Assembly (NCBI RefSeq): GCF_001953055.1
Contig: NZ_CP019044.1
Span: 2,294,001 to 2,358,000, forward strand
Direction: 5' to 3'
Length of the DNA stretch: 64,000 bases
Origin: Salaquimonas pukyongi
GTDB lineage: Bacteria; Pseudomonadota; Alphaproteobacteria; Rhizobiales; Rhizobiaceae
Part shown: positions 37,358 through 47,147 of the stretch, in pieces
Layout: each line of letters opens with the position of its first letter
Position numbering within the stretch: position 1 is the stretch's first letter
The notes under the pieces: generated by a model
The model's input: only the letters and a program-made list of their open reading frames with translations
Database searches by the model: none
Told to the model about the DNA's origin: nothing
Made by a program: the position numbers and the translations under genes

Positions 37358-39568
37358 TCAGCGTTTCAATTGGCCAGGCCAGGTTCCAAGCCGCAGAAGT
37401 GACGCGGGAAAGTAACGGGCTGCCGTTGCAAGCATGGCAGGAAGAAGAAACAGATCAAGTGCCAGCGCCAGAACAAATGTGATGATGACCAACTGCCCAT
37501 AGGAAACGACACTGGGCATTTCCGACAACAGGGCACCGCTGACGCCGATTGACAGGACGAGGGTCGTGATCGTCATGGCCGGAGCTGCATGACGGGTTGC
37601 TTCGGCAACATCCTCAGCGGTGAAAACGGCCCGGCCTGTGGATTGCACCCTGTTTCGCAAGCGGTTGAGCATATGGATCGTGTCATCAACGGCAATTCCG
37701 AAGGAAATGGTAAGCGCGACCGAGATCGTGTAATTGAGCGCGCCGCCATAAAGGTAGAGACCGGCGCCGAATAGCGTGATCGGCAACAGGTTCGGCACCA
37801 TGGAAATGAGGCCAACGCACAAATTGCCCAGCCAAATGGTGATCAGCACTGCGCAGACCATTGCAGCCACGGCAAAGCACCATCCGAAAATACTGAGCAC
37901 ATGAGTGCTGACGCGCGAGGTCATGACAAGAAATCCGTTCGCCGAAAAATGGCCATCCGCCGTTTCAGATTGCACCAGCCGGGCCGAAATCTCATCGAGC
38001 CTTTCAAGAACGCCCTTCGACCCATCATAGACATGGGGCGTGGTCAGAACCGCCAATTGCCCGTCGGTGCTGAAAAACCGGTTCTTCAGCTCCACGGGCA
38101 ACGCATCAAGTGCCTGACGATCTGCAGGGTCGGCCAGGTCGAAAATCGAATAGACCGGCTGAGGTGCAGCAGCCCGGGCAAGCTTGTCTCGCGCTGCTTT
38201 CAGTGAAGCAGGCGAACCGGAAGAGACCGTGAAATGCAGCGCTCCTGCAGGCGAAAGCGTTCGTTCGATTTCCCCCATCGCAACCATTTGCGGGCTTGTG
38301 CCGGAAAGGCCCTCGTAAAGCGAATAATCCTTTGGCAGATGCAGATAATAAAACACCGAAACGCCCAGAGCAGCGATCCCGGTCAGGGAGACCAGCAAGC
38401 CATGTTTTACCGCCAGCCGGACCGGACGGGCAAAGGAAAGCACATCGAGCTGACGGGAAGCATTGTCGCTGAAGAGAATGTCCGGCCCGCGAAGCGATAT
38501 CACAACCCCAATCAACAACGGAAGTCCCAGGAAGACGGTGGCGGTTGCTGTCAGGGTTGTCAGCAAACCCGCAAAACCCATCTCCTGAAGAAGGTTGGAG
38601 GGCGCCAGTTGCAGCACGCCAAATGCCGTTGCCGTCGTAAGGGAGGCCAGGATTCCGGCAGGCAGTATCGCCCGGATACTGTGCCGGATCGGGTTCCCCT
38701 CACCCGCAAGAAAGCGCTTGCGGATCTCCAGTCCAAGATGCGTGGCGTCTGCAAAGGACAGGGCCATGACCAGCGTCGGCAGGATGATGGTAACAATGTT
38801 GAGTTCAAATTCGAAGAATGACGCCAGCCCGAACGACCAAATGAGCGAAAATCCGGTTGCGGTGGCAACCAGCAGGCCCATGCGCCAGTTCCGGAAGGCC
38901 AACGTTGCAACAAGCGTGCCGGCAATCACACCGAACAGATTGAGAAAAATGAACTCGTCGAACAGCAGAACGAGCACCGCATGGCCAATTGCCGGATAGC
39001 CGGTAACCGTAAAGTCGATATCGCTGCTTTTGCTGACTTCTGTGCCAAGCAGATTGAGGGATTGGATAAGGGATGATCGCTCATCTGTATTCTGCAGCAG
39101 ATTATCGGTGGCAAGAACGATGAGGGCGGTCTTTTCATCACGATTGAGGAAGCGGCCCAATGCCGGCTGGCTGGTCCGCAAGCGCTTAATGCGCGCGGCC
39201 ATCGCCGCAGGATCTTCCGGTATCTGTTGAAAGACCGCATCATCTTGAGGATCGAACGACAGAACAGATGCAACGCCGGTAACACCCTCCAGCAGAAGAG
39301 CCTCAAGAATGTACCCCTCGAAAACCCCGACATGGGATGCCCGCGTCAGATCGACATTTTCGACGAGGACCAGCAGGTCGCTCTCGCCGGTTGCCACCTT
39401 GGCGCTGAATTCCCTGTATTCGCGAAATGCAGCCGACCGTCCCTCAAACGCCCTTGCCAAACCGTCACGAAACCCGATCGACGAACCGGCATAAGCGAAC
39501 ACCGCAGTCAATGCGGCAAACACGAGCATCAAGGTGCCCGCTGTTCTTCCCTCTTTGCTGGATAACAT
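37358..39568 (-). CDS. RND/MmpL-like lipid exporter
   Basis: A 736-residue permease with the double six-helix repeat of MMPL/HpnN-type RND transporters. One helix opens the chain, followed by a periplasmic loop and helices 2-6 around residues 200-370. A second periplasmic loop and a second helix block from about 560 (FGWCFAVAAMVCAVLITIWL, SFGIAVDDTIHMLNRLRNR) complete it. The polar motif SFADATHLGLEIRKR marks the first half. It is about two thirds of the length of drug-efflux RND pumps, as for lipid and hopanoid exporters. No adaptor gene is adjacent. It pairs with the acyltransferase downstream. Confidence 0.85.
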   Translation of the reverse strand: MLSSKEGRTAGTLMLVFAALTAVFAYAGSSIGFRDGLARAFEGRSAAFREYREFSAKVATGESDLLVLVENVDLTRASHVGVFEGYILEALLLEGVTGVASVLSFDPQDDAVFQQIPEDPAAMAARIKRLRTSQPALGRFLNRDEKTALIVLATDNLLQNTDERSSLIQSLNLLGTEVSKSSDIDFTVTGYPAIGHAVLVLLFDEFIFLNLFGVIAGTLVATLAFRNWRMGLLVATATGFSLIWSFGLASFFEFELNIVTIILPTLVMALSFADATHLGLEIRKRFLAGEGNPIRHSIRAILPAGILASLTTATAFGVLQLAPSNLLQEMGFAGLLTTLTATATVFLGLPLLIGVVISLRGPDILFSDNASRQLDVLSFARPVRLAVKHGLLVSLTGIAALGVSVFYYLHLPKDYSLYEGLSGTSPQMVAMGEIERTLSPAGALHFTVSSGSPASLKAARDKLARAAAPQPVYSIFDLADPADRQALDALPVELKNRFFSTDGQLAVLTTPHVYDGSKGVLERLDEISARLVQSETADGHFSANGFLVMTSRVSTHVLSIFGWCFAVAAMVCAVLITIWLGNLCVGLISMVPNLLPITLFGAGLYLYGGALNYTISVALTISFGIAVDDTIHMLNRLRNRVQSTGRAVFTAEDVAEATRHAAPAMTITTLVLSIGVSGALLSEMPSVVSYGQLVIITFVLALALDLFLLPAMLATAARYFPASLLRLGTWPGQLKR

Positions 39569-39858
39569 GTTGGCAAGGTGTGGTGGCGGCGGTCAAAATC
39601 CGATTCAATCAACAAACGCCCGGAAAATCCAGCGCGTATCGCTACCGGCAACCAGAATTATTCACACCATCAGGCGGCCTTTCGCCCAAGTGCAACTTCC
39701 ATGTTGTGCGCCGAGCGCTGCACTTCATCAGCCAGTCTTTCGGTTTCCGCACGCGCTAATCTGGATGGTCCCGCCGAGGTGCTCGGCCAGTATTTCCATT
39801 TCCATTTTTGCCTAAACGAAGACGTCCATCCGCGAGCGACAGGTCAGTCCGTAGCGCA
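39569..39858. other. Intergenic region with a possible coding remnant
   Basis: The 290 bases between the exporter and symporter genes have no complete gene. On the minus strand, 39670-39756 reads ARAETERLADEVQRSAHNME, then VALGRKAA and a stop, which looks like the end of a helical protein such as a chemoreceptor. No matching upstream part is intact. It may be a gene remnant. Confidence 0.35.
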
Positions 39859-41526
39859 TCATGTCGGCTGCGCCAGACGGCTATCCAGCAATTGGCCGCT
39901 TTCGGCCAGGATGGGATAAGCCACCGTAACCAGGAGAGAATTCACCTCTTTCAGCGCTCGAATGGTTTGCAGATGAATATCGCTGGTCTCGACGCTGATT
40001 GCATTGCCCGACTGCAGTCGCGCCAGGTGTTGATCGTGGCTGTCGCGAACAATCCGCCGGATGGTTTCCTTTTCCTCGACGAGTTGGCGGGCACTTTCGA
40101 TATCTCCGGAAATCAGGACATTCATCGCAACCTGCATGTTCGCCTGAACCCTCTCATAGAGGCGGCACATCTCCACCCAGCCTTCGGTGGAAAATTGCAA
40201 CCCCTTGTGGGTCTTTTCCTCGACCAGCGGCAGAAGCGTTTTCGCGATGATGTCGCCGATGTACTCAAGATTGATGGCGAAGTCGGTCAACTCGATCCCG
40301 TGCCGCGCTTCCTCCTCGCTCAGTTGACCCCGGTTGACCTCGGCAATGAACAGTTTGATGTCGCGGTGACGACGGTTTACTTCCTCGTCCAACCGGCGGA
40401 TTTGTGCAAGCTGTTCCAGGTTGCCGCTGTCCATCAAATCCATCACAGGGCGGTACATTGTCTCCACCGTTTCCCCCATGCGCAGCAATTCGCGCTTTGC
40501 ACAGGCGAGCGCCAGACCGGGCGTATTGATGGTAGAGCGGTCAAGCGCGCTGTCTGGCCGTTCAAGCGCGCTGCCTGTCTCCTTTTGCTCGTTCGTCTCC
40601 GGCAGTGCGATCTCCGTCAATCGTGCCACCGCGCTAACGAATGGCAACGATACCAGGACCAGTGCAAGGTTGAAAAGAAGGTGGAAGTTGACAAGCTGCT
40701 GTCCTGCCGTGCCGCCGAGCCGGTCGACCGGCAATTCGATCCCCAGCATCAACGCAAACGCGAGCAACGCCGCCACGGTGCGGAAGATCAGGTTGCCAAG
40801 CGGAATCCGCCGCGCCTGGGTTTCCATTCCCCGGGTTAACCAGACCGCGATGATGCCCCCACCCACGTTTGCGCCAAGAACCATTGGCAGCGCAACCTCA
40901 AGCGGCAGCACGCTGCTGCTGGCAAATGTCACAAGCAGGAGTACCGCCGCGACAGACGAATGCACTGCCCAGGTAAAAATCGCTGCAAGCACAAACGCTG
41001 TCAGCGGGTCGCCGCGAAGATAACCGACCAAAACCGGCAGGAACGCACTTTCGCGCATCGGCTGAGTTGCCTCGCCTACCATGCTTAACGATATCAGAAT
41101 GAAGGCGATGCCCAGAACGATGCGCCCGGTCTGGCGTACCGCGCGGGTTTCGAACTTCAGAAACATCGTCGCCCCCAGAAACATCAGGATGGGGATTAGA
41201 GCGCTCAAGTCGAATGACAGGATCTTGACCACCAACGCCGAGCCGAGATCGGCACCCAGAAGCGCCGCAATACCGGTTGCGACGGTCAGGATACCGCTGG
41301 TAGCAAAGCCCGCAGCCAATACACCCACAGCGGTTGAGCTTTGCAGCAATACGGCCAGTGCTGCGCCCGCCACTGCAATTCCGGCATGACCGCCCCGCGC
41401 ACTGCGCAGTGCGCCTTTTAGCGGTGCACCGTACGACCGCTCCACTCCGGTGCGCACCATGCGCACGGCCCAGAGCAGAAGCATGATGGCACCGGCCAGA
41501 TGCATGAGAACGACGAATGGATGCAT
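39859..41526 (-). CDS. Na+/phosphate cotransporter family protein (NptA/YjbB type) with PhoU-like domain
   Basis: A 555-residue protein with two inverted Na/Pi repeats in the first 310 residues. The hallmark QSSTAV reads LLQSSTAVGVLAAGFATSG, and the second-half counterpart is WAVHSSVAAVLLLVTF. The C-terminal 200 residues are helical and PhoU-like (DEEVNRRHRDIKLFIAEVNR). It likely moves phosphate with sodium. The ATG at 41526 has GGAG nine bases upstream and is preferred to 41559. Confidence 0.88.
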   Translation of the reverse strand: MHPFVVLMHLAGAIMLLLWAVRMVRTGVERSYGAPLKGALRSARGGHAGIAVAGAALAVLLQSSTAVGVLAAGFATSGILTVATGIAALLGADLGSALVVKILSFDLSALIPILMFLGATMFLKFETRAVRQTGRIVLGIAFILISLSMVGEATQPMRESAFLPVLVGYLRGDPLTAFVLAAIFTWAVHSSVAAVLLLVTFASSSVLPLEVALPMVLGANVGGGIIAVWLTRGMETQARRIPLGNLIFRTVAALLAFALMLGIELPVDRLGGTAGQQLVNFHLLFNLALVLVSLPFVSAVARLTEIALPETNEQKETGSALERPDSALDRSTINTPGLALACAKRELLRMGETVETMYRPVMDLMDSGNLEQLAQIRRLDEEVNRRHRDIKLFIAEVNRGQLSEEEARHGIELTDFAINLEYIGDIIAKTLLPLVEEKTHKGLQFSTEGWVEMCRLYERVQANMQVAMNVLISGDIESARQLVEEKETIRRIVRDSHDQHLARLQSGNAISVETSDIHLQTIRALKEVNSLLVTVAYPILAESGQLLDSRLAQPT

Positions 41527-41593
41527 TGCGTCTCCGATCAGGGTTTTCGCCCCATGCAAACGCCCGCAAGGGCACCGCCGCAGGCCCGGCTTC

Positions 41594-41904
41594 TAGAGCG
41601 TGTCCGGCTTAAATGGAATCGTTTGAGCGCCGGGAGTTTGGTCTTTGGCAAGGAGGAAAATGCGGCGCAGTGCAGGCACTGTCAGTATTTTCCGGCGCTG
41701 CCCGAAGGGCAAGGAACCAGGTTCAAACGATTGCAGAAAACCCGGTACATTCATGATGTTAAGTGCCCGGCTGTGGTGTCTTTTGCGTTCTGGCTTCGTC
41801 GAAATCCTCGCGAGGTGGCAAGGCACCGCGCTGCGGTGTTCTGCTTGCCGGAAACGAAAAATCCATCCATGCAAACTGCTTCCATTTAAACCGGACACGC
41901 TCTA
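41594..41904. repeat. Mosaic palindromic repeat R3 (A+B modules, 311 bp)
   Basis: The left half is nearly identical to R1 for its first 160 bases, including GGCAAGGAGGAAAATGCGGC. Where R1 ends, R3 continues through a spacer into a B module that finishes in AAACTGCTTCCATTTAAACC and the same TAGAGCGTG terminus inverted. The right-hand end supplies the TAG stop of the ABC permease gene. The B hairpin of R3 differs in sequence from those of R2 and R4 but keeps most of the pairing. Confidence 0.9.
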
Positions 41905-43914
41905 GCGCGTACGCCACGCCTGTGTGCGCCTCAGCAATCGGCGTGAGACGAACATGTGCAAAAGGCGCGCGGTGGCATTGGTGTAGAAGATCATCATTCC
42001 CATCGCCGCCGCAGGCGCGATGTCGCCCGCGTCGTCCATGTTGAGGACGGCGACAGACGCCAGGGCTGTATGTGTCGAGTAGATGAACACCACCGCCGAC
42101 ACTGTCGTCATTGCATTGACGAAGAGATAGATCGAGATGTCGAGTATTGCAGGCAGGCAGACCGGCACGGTGATGCGGGCAAAGAGCTTGTAGAAGGGCT
42201 GGCGCAGCGACGTGGCCACCGGCTCGAACTCCGCATCGATCTGTTTCAGCGCAGTCAGTGCCGTCAGATGGCCAACGGTATAAAAATGCGTGACCGTCGA
42301 GACAACAAGGATCGCCATCGTGCCGTAAATGAAATTCAGCGGGTTTGCAGGGTTGTTGAAGAAGAAGATATAGGCCAGGCCGAGGACCATTCCCGGCACT
42401 GCCATTGGCAGCATTGCAAGGAACTGGAAAAAGCTGCGGCCGGCCTTGAACCCGTCAATCTTCTCGACCATGTAGGCGCCGGTGAAGATGACTACCGTAC
42501 CGATCACGGCCGTCATGGATGCGAGTTTGATCGAGTTCCAATAGGCCGCCCAGCCGCCGCCGTCCATGCGGTCAAAGGCGTAGTTGCTCAAGCCGAGACT
42601 GAGGTCATAGGGCCAGAACTTGATGAGCGCTGCATATTGGCAGACTGCGATGATGCCGACGATGAACACCGCCATGAGGCCACACCATGCAAGGCAGATC
42701 GCATCGAAGCGTTTGTTGGGTTTTGGCTGATAGGGCACCGAGTGCGCGGAAAGCAGAGACACCTGCTTTTTTTGCACTTGCCGGTCGATGATGAAGGCGA
42801 GCACCGCCGGCACCAGAAGGATAACCGACACCACCGCTCCCATCTCGAAATTCTGCTGGCCGATGACCTGTTTGTAAATGTCGATTGCAAGTACATTGTA
42901 CTGACCGCCGATAACCTTTGGCAGGCCGAAATCGGTAATGACGAGCGTGAAGGTCACGAAGGCTGCCGAGATCAGTCCGTAGCGCGCGCCGGGAATCGTG
43001 ACGGTCCAGAAAGTGCGCCATTTGCTTGCACGCAGGGATTCTGCCGCCTCGTATTGCCGCTGATCGGCGATCGAGAGCGCCGTGGAGATGATGATCAGCG
43101 CGTGCGGGAAGGTGAAGAACACCGAGCCGATGACAATGCCGAGGGGGCCGTAGATGGACTGCCCCATCAGAAGCGACTTGAGCATACCCTGATTGCCGAA
43201 CAGATAGATGAGCGCAATGCCGGGCAGGAGCGACGGCACGAGAATCGGCATCATCGCGATCATGCGGAACGTACCCTTGAAAGGCATGCAACTGCGGTTG
43301 ATCGCATAGGCGAAGCCGAAGGCGAAGAGCAGGGTAAGGACCGTGCTTACCAAGGCGATGAAGACCGAGTTCTGGATGGACGAGAACAGGGTCGGATTCG
43401 AGAAATACTCGATGTAGTTCTGCGGTCCGACATTTTTTACCGGACGCAGGTTAATCCGCCGGAACGTGTTGCTGTCGTATTCCTGCCATTCCGTCGTGTT
43501 CTTCAGGTCGAGCCCGACCAGCCAGGGCGCATCATCCGTAGTGGCACGCAATCGGTACTTGACGGGGCTACGGAAATTGAAATCGGGGAAAAACGCGGTC
43601 GCCGAGAGCCGGCCGTCCGAACTCGACCGCAATTCGTCCTGCGACACGGCACCGAGTTTCTCGTTCAGTGCGGCGGCGCTGACCGGATCGCTCCACACGC
43701 TACCGGACTCATCGCTGACCTGGAACTCGTAGCGGGTCAGGTCAAATCCATAGGTAACAAAGCTCTTCGACAGCATCGCATAGAGCGGCAGCGCCAGTGC
43801 GATGATCAGGTAGAGCGCGATCACGCAGACGAAAAGACGCTTGATGATCCCGTCGCTATCCAGGCTCAGCCGCACACGGCGGCCGGGCGGAAGCGTGACA
43901 CTGGCCCCGGCCAT
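41902..43914 (-). CDS. Double-domain ABC permease, putative 2-aminoethylphosphonate transporter (PhnU-like)
   Basis: A 670-residue permease made of two binding-protein-dependent permease domains of about 250 residues. Each has the EAA loop (for example AAESLRASKWRTFWTVTIPGA in the first). An N-terminal periplasmic insert of about 150 residues precedes domain one. The family carries the name 2-aminoethylphosphonate permease, but related AfuB proteins move sugar phosphates. The ATG at 43914 sits two bases after the ATPase stop; a longer frame would overlap that gene. The TAG stop is the end of repeat R3. Confidence 0.85.
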   Translation of the reverse strand: MAGASVTLPPGRRVRLSLDSDGIIKRLFVCVIALYLIIALALPLYAMLSKSFVTYGFDLTRYEFQVSDESGSVWSDPVSAAALNEKLGAVSQDELRSSSDGRLSATAFFPDFNFRSPVKYRLRATTDDAPWLVGLDLKNTTEWQEYDSNTFRRINLRPVKNVGPQNYIEYFSNPTLFSSIQNSVFIALVSTVLTLLFAFGFAYAINRSCMPFKGTFRMIAMMPILVPSLLPGIALIYLFGNQGMLKSLLMGQSIYGPLGIVIGSVFFTFPHALIIISTALSIADQRQYEAAESLRASKWRTFWTVTIPGARYGLISAAFVTFTLVITDFGLPKVIGGQYNVLAIDIYKQVIGQQNFEMGAVVSVILLVPAVLAFIIDRQVQKKQVSLLSAHSVPYQPKPNKRFDAICLAWCGLMAVFIVGIIAVCQYAALIKFWPYDLSLGLSNYAFDRMDGGGWAAYWNSIKLASMTAVIGTVVIFTGAYMVEKIDGFKAGRSFFQFLAMLPMAVPGMVLGLAYIFFFNNPANPLNFIYGTMAILVVSTVTHFYTVGHLTALTALKQIDAEFEPVATSLRQPFYKLFARITVPVCLPAILDISIYLFVNAMTTVSAVVFIYSTHTALASVAVLNMDDAGDIAPAAAMGMMIFYTNATARLLHMFVSRRLLRRTQAWRTR

Positions 43915-43916
43915 CC

Positions 43917-45071
43917 TTAGTCCTCCTGCACGAAGACGAGGACGCGTTCGGCTGGCAGCTCGACGGCCATTGCCGTGCCCGGCTTCAAAGCGAGGCGCCG
44001 TACGGCGTTCATGGAGAAATTGGCAACGAGCGGCACGCCGCCAAGCGCATCGCTGTGCAGGTGCGTGCGCCAATAAGAGCCGAGGAACTCCATGTCCGTA
44101 ATGCGCACAGGCAACATGTTGGCGGTTTCCGACAACGTTTCGTTGGCGCTGTGGGGCAGAATGTCCTCGGGACGGATCGCGACCGTGACAGCGGTATCTT
44201 CAGCGATGCCTGCCGTACCGGTGGTGATCGAAACATCACCAAGCTTCACCGATCCGCCGCGGAAAGTCGAAGGCACCTTGTTGGTCTCGCCGATGAAGTC
44301 TGCAACAAAGAGCGAGGCCGGTTGCCGGTAAATCTCTGTCGGTGTTCCTATCTGCTCAATCACGCCATGGTTCATTACCACGATGCGATCGGCCATGGAC
44401 AGCGCCTCTTCCTGATCATGCGTCACCATGATCGTGGTAACACCAAGCTTGCGCTGCAACTCCTTGATCTCGTGACGCAAATACACCCGCACCTTGGCAT
44501 CGAGCGCCGAGAGCGGCTCGTCAAGCAGGAGGAGCCCCGGATCAATGGCAATGGCGCGGGCAAGCGCGATACGCTGTTGCTGGCCGCCGGAAAGCTGCGC
44601 GGGATATTTTTCTCCCTGCTCGGGCAGGCCCACGAGTTCCAGCAGTTCGGAAACCCGCATCTCGATCTCCGCCTTTGGCCGGCCGGTATTTTCCAGGCCG
44701 AAGGCGATGTTCTTTCGAACCGTCAGGTTTGGAAACAGCGCGTAAGACTGAAAGACGATGCCGAAATCGCGCTTGGAGGGTGGCAGGCTTGAAATGTCGA
44801 CGCCGCCCTGCCTGATTGTGCCGCGGGTCTGCGGATCCAGGCCAGCGATGGCGCGCAGGAGAGTGGTCTTGCCACAGCCCGAGGGGCCGAGAAAGCAGAC
44901 GAACTCGCCCGGCAAGATGTCAAGAGCCACGTCCTGAAGCGCCACGAACTCGCCGAATATCTTCCACAGACCCTCAATCTGCAAATATGGCGATCCAGAA
45001 GCCGTCACACCGGCTTCATCGGCAGGCGCCGCAGTGGCCTCATCCCTCATCACTGCATTCATGGCATCCAT
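43917..45071 (-). CDS. ABC transporter ATP-binding protein, putative 2-aminoethylphosphonate type (PhnT-like)
   Basis: A 384-residue ATPase with Walker A GPSGCGKTTLL, Q-loop VFQSYALFPNL, signature LSGGQQQRIALA, Walker B LLLDEPLSALDAK and H-loop MVTHDQEEAL. A C-terminal TOBE-like region follows. It belongs to the spermidine/iron/phosphonate importer class and should energise the neighbouring double permease. It lies between the binding-protein and permease genes. Confidence 0.9.
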   Translation of the reverse strand: MDAMNAVMRDEATAAPADEAGVTASGSPYLQIEGLWKIFGEFVALQDVALDILPGEFVCFLGPSGCGKTTLLRAIAGLDPQTRGTIRQGGVDISSLPPSKRDFGIVFQSYALFPNLTVRKNIAFGLENTGRPKAEIEMRVSELLELVGLPEQGEKYPAQLSGGQQQRIALARAIAIDPGLLLLDEPLSALDAKVRVYLRHEIKELQRKLGVTTIMVTHDQEEALSMADRIVVMNHGVIEQIGTPTEIYRQPASLFVADFIGETNKVPSTFRGGSVKLGDVSITTGTAGIAEDTAVTVAIRPEDILPHSANETLSETANMLPVRITDMEFLGSYWRTHLHSDALGGVPLVANFSMNAVRRLALKPGTAMAVELPAERVLVFVQED

Positions 45072-45090
45072 CCGGTCAGGAAATCTCGTA

Positions 45091-45122
45091 TCCGGGCGCC
45101 GCGTTGGGCAGCCGCGCCCGGA
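45091..45122. promoter_or_regulatory. Intercistronic stem-loop after the binding-protein gene
   Basis: TCCGGGCGC and GCGCCCGGA pair over 9 bp around a 14-base loop, in the gap between the binding-protein stop and the ATPase start. No T run follows on the coding (minus) strand, so it is more likely an mRNA-stabilising or attenuating hairpin than a full terminator. Confidence 0.55.
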
Positions 45123-45140
45123 AGTAAAAGCAACCCGGGC

Positions 45141-46166
45141 TTAGCCCTTTGGCTCGGACTTTGTGTCGTAGCGCTTGGTCCATTCCTCCAGGATGGCGCT
45201 GCGATTGTTGGCTGCCCACTCGAAGTCGTTTTCGATCATTGCATCGGTGATGCCTTCAGGGAAGTGCTCCACCGGTTTGGCAATGCCTGGAATGCCGACA
45301 ACGGCATAGCCGGTATTGTACATCTCCATCGCTTTGGGGGTGATCGACCAGTCAACCAGCGTCTGTGCCGATTCGAGCTTGCCGGTGCCGGCGATAATGG
45401 ACGTCGCCTCCATGTCCCAGCCGACGCCTTCTGAGGGCACGATGATCTCAAGCGGTGCCCCTGCGGCCTTGGACTTGGCCCCGCGGAAGGCGAAGGATAC
45501 GCCGATCACGGTCTCTCCGGCAGCGGCCATCTTGCAGGGCTTTGAACCCGAATGGGTATACGCGGCGATGTTGCCATGCAGCGCGTCCATGAACTCCCAG
45601 CCCTTCTCCTCGCCGAAGATCTGCAGCCAGCTTGACACATCAAGAAAGCCGGTACCCGAAGAAGCCGGATTCGGCATGACGACATGGCCTGCATATTCGG
45701 GCTTGGTCAGGTCCATCCAGCTCGCCGGCGCTGTCAGGCCCAGCTTGTCGCCCTCGACGGTGTTGTAGCAAACCGAGGCAACCCAGGCGTCCATGCCGAC
45801 CCAGGAGGGCGGATTATCGCTGTCGCGGAACTTCGGATCGAGCGCATCGAGCCCCGCCGGGGCATATGGTTCGAGCATGCCTTCTGTCTTCAACACCAGA
45901 AGCGATGTTGCTGCCAGCCCCCAGACCACGTCGGCCTGCGGGTTGTTCTTTTCGGCAAGGAGCTTGGCGGTGATAACGCCGGTAGAATCCCGAACCCAGT
46001 TGATCTTGATGTCCGGATGGTCCTGGTTGAACGTTTCAGCGTAACGCGCAAGATCCTCCGCCTCCACGGCGGTATAGACGGTCAGTTCTTCTGCCGAGGC
46101 CGCCGCCGCAAATAGCGTTAGCAGCATGGCGCCGGAAATTCCCGATGCTTTGAAAGTAGATGCCAT
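45141..46166 (-). CDS. Periplasmic binding protein, putative 2-aminoethylphosphonate type (PhnS-like)
   Basis: A 341-residue substrate-binding protein with signal peptide (MASTFKASGISGAMLLTLFA, cleaved after SA). The mature start EELTVYTAVEAEDLARY, INWVRDSTGVITAKLLAEK and VVMPNPASSGTGFLDV match the family called 2-aminoethylphosphonate-binding. Its AfuA relatives bind hexose phosphates, so the ligand is probably a small phosphorylated compound. The ATG at 46166 has GGGAGGA upstream. It is the first gene of the transporter operon and diverges from the phosphatase-like gene. Confidence 0.87.
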   Translation of the reverse strand: MASTFKASGISGAMLLTLFAAAASAEELTVYTAVEAEDLARYAETFNQDHPDIKINWVRDSTGVITAKLLAEKNNPQADVVWGLAATSLLVLKTEGMLEPYAPAGLDALDPKFRDSDNPPSWVGMDAWVASVCYNTVEGDKLGLTAPASWMDLTKPEYAGHVVMPNPASSGTGFLDVSSWLQIFGEEKGWEFMDALHGNIAAYTHSGSKPCKMAAAGETVIGVSFAFRGAKSKAAGAPLEIIVPSEGVGWDMEATSIIAGTGKLESAQTLVDWSITPKAMEMYNTGYAVVGIPGIAKPVEHFPEGITDAMIENDFEWAANNRSAILEEWTKRYDTKSEPKG

Positions 46167-46332
46167 TAGTTCCTCCCTGTTGTAATTGGCGTGTGTGTAA
46201 TTTTTTGCTTTATTGCATATTTGTGTATATGTGTCTAGAAGCAAATGAGGCATTGCCTGCTTTGACGAAGGACGGAATGTGAACTTCTGCGAGAAGGCAA
46301 CAGAAGCGGCTCATCAACCAATCGGAAATCGT

Positions 46333-47145
46333 ATGGCTGACACCGACAACGAAATGAACGCCGTGGTGCGGTTTGCCGAATTTCTTGCTGACAGGGCCGG
46401 CACGGTTTCGCTTTCAGGCTTTCGCCAGAACCATGAGGTCAAATGCAAAGACGACAAAAGCCCTGTAACCGCGATTGACCAGGGCGTGGAGACACTTGTG
46501 AGAAACCTGGTTTCCGAAACGTTTCCATCTCACGGATTTCTGGGTGAGGAGTTCGGCTCGATCAATCTCGATTCGCCCGATGTGTGGGTCGTCGATCCGA
46601 TTGACGGAACGCGCAGTTTCATCACCGGATGGCCGATTTGGGGAACACTCGTTGCCAAGCTTTCGAACAATCACCCCGAACTTGGGGTGATAGACATGCC
46701 GGCAATTGGAGAGAGATGGGTCGGCGTTCGTGGAAAATCCTGTATTTTCCGAGATGCGGCCGGATCCACGCAAATCTGTCGTGCATCTGACTGCAAACTT
46801 CTCGAAAACGCACGGTTCTATACCACCAACATTCTTTATTTCGAGCCAGCAGACAAACTCAGGATCGAAACACTGCTTGAGTCCACCGCTGTGCCGCGGT
46901 TCGGCGGCGACTGCTATCCCTATGGTCTACTTGCGTCTGGCTTTGTTGACCTGGTAGTCGAAGCGAAACTCGAACCCTATGACTATTTCGCCCTTGTGCC
47001 GGTTGTCGAAGGCGCCGGCGGCATCATCACGGACTGGTCGGGCGCTTCCTTGACGGAAGCCTCGGACGGTCGTGTTATCGCCGCGGCAACGGCTGAATTG
47101 CATCAAGCGGCGCTTTCGGTTTTGACAACACCCGACAAGGTGTAG
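46333..47145 (+). CDS. Inositol-monophosphatase family protein (HisN-like)
   Basis: A 270-residue Mg-dependent phosphatase-fold enzyme. Metal-binding motifs are GFLGEEFG, VVDPIDGTRSFITG and the late GGDCYPYG. The usual WDxAA reads YDYFALVPVVEGAGG, a variant seen in histidinol-phosphatase-like members. The position beside an importer of phosphorylated compounds suggests it dephosphorylates the imported substrate. ATG 46333 is preferred, but GTG 46279 is also possible. The DeoR gene follows after two bases. Confidence 0.85.
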   Translation: MADTDNEMNAVVRFAEFLADRAGTVSLSGFRQNHEVKCKDDKSPVTAIDQGVETLVRNLVSETFPSHGFLGEEFGSINLDSPDVWVVDPIDGTRSFITGWPIWGTLVAKLSNNHPELGVIDMPAIGERWVGVRGKSCIFRDAAGSTQICRASDCKLLENARFYTTNILYFEPADKLRIETLLESTAVPRFGGDCYPYGLLASGFVDLVVEAKLEPYDYFALVPVVEGAGGIITDWSGASLTEASDGRVIAAATAELHQAALSVLTTPDKV

Positions 47146-47147
47146 AC

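Noticed and set aside
39808-40839. A 343-codon plus-strand frame opposite the Na/phosphate symporter
   Set aside because: The composition is that of an antisense shadow, and the minus-strand frame shows both Na/Pi motifs.
41956-43920. A 654-codon open frame on the plus strand opposite the double permease
   Set aside because: It is exactly antisense to a clear ABC permease and is full of His, Arg and Asp, the usual shadow of a GC-rich gene. It has no ribosome-binding site or family features.
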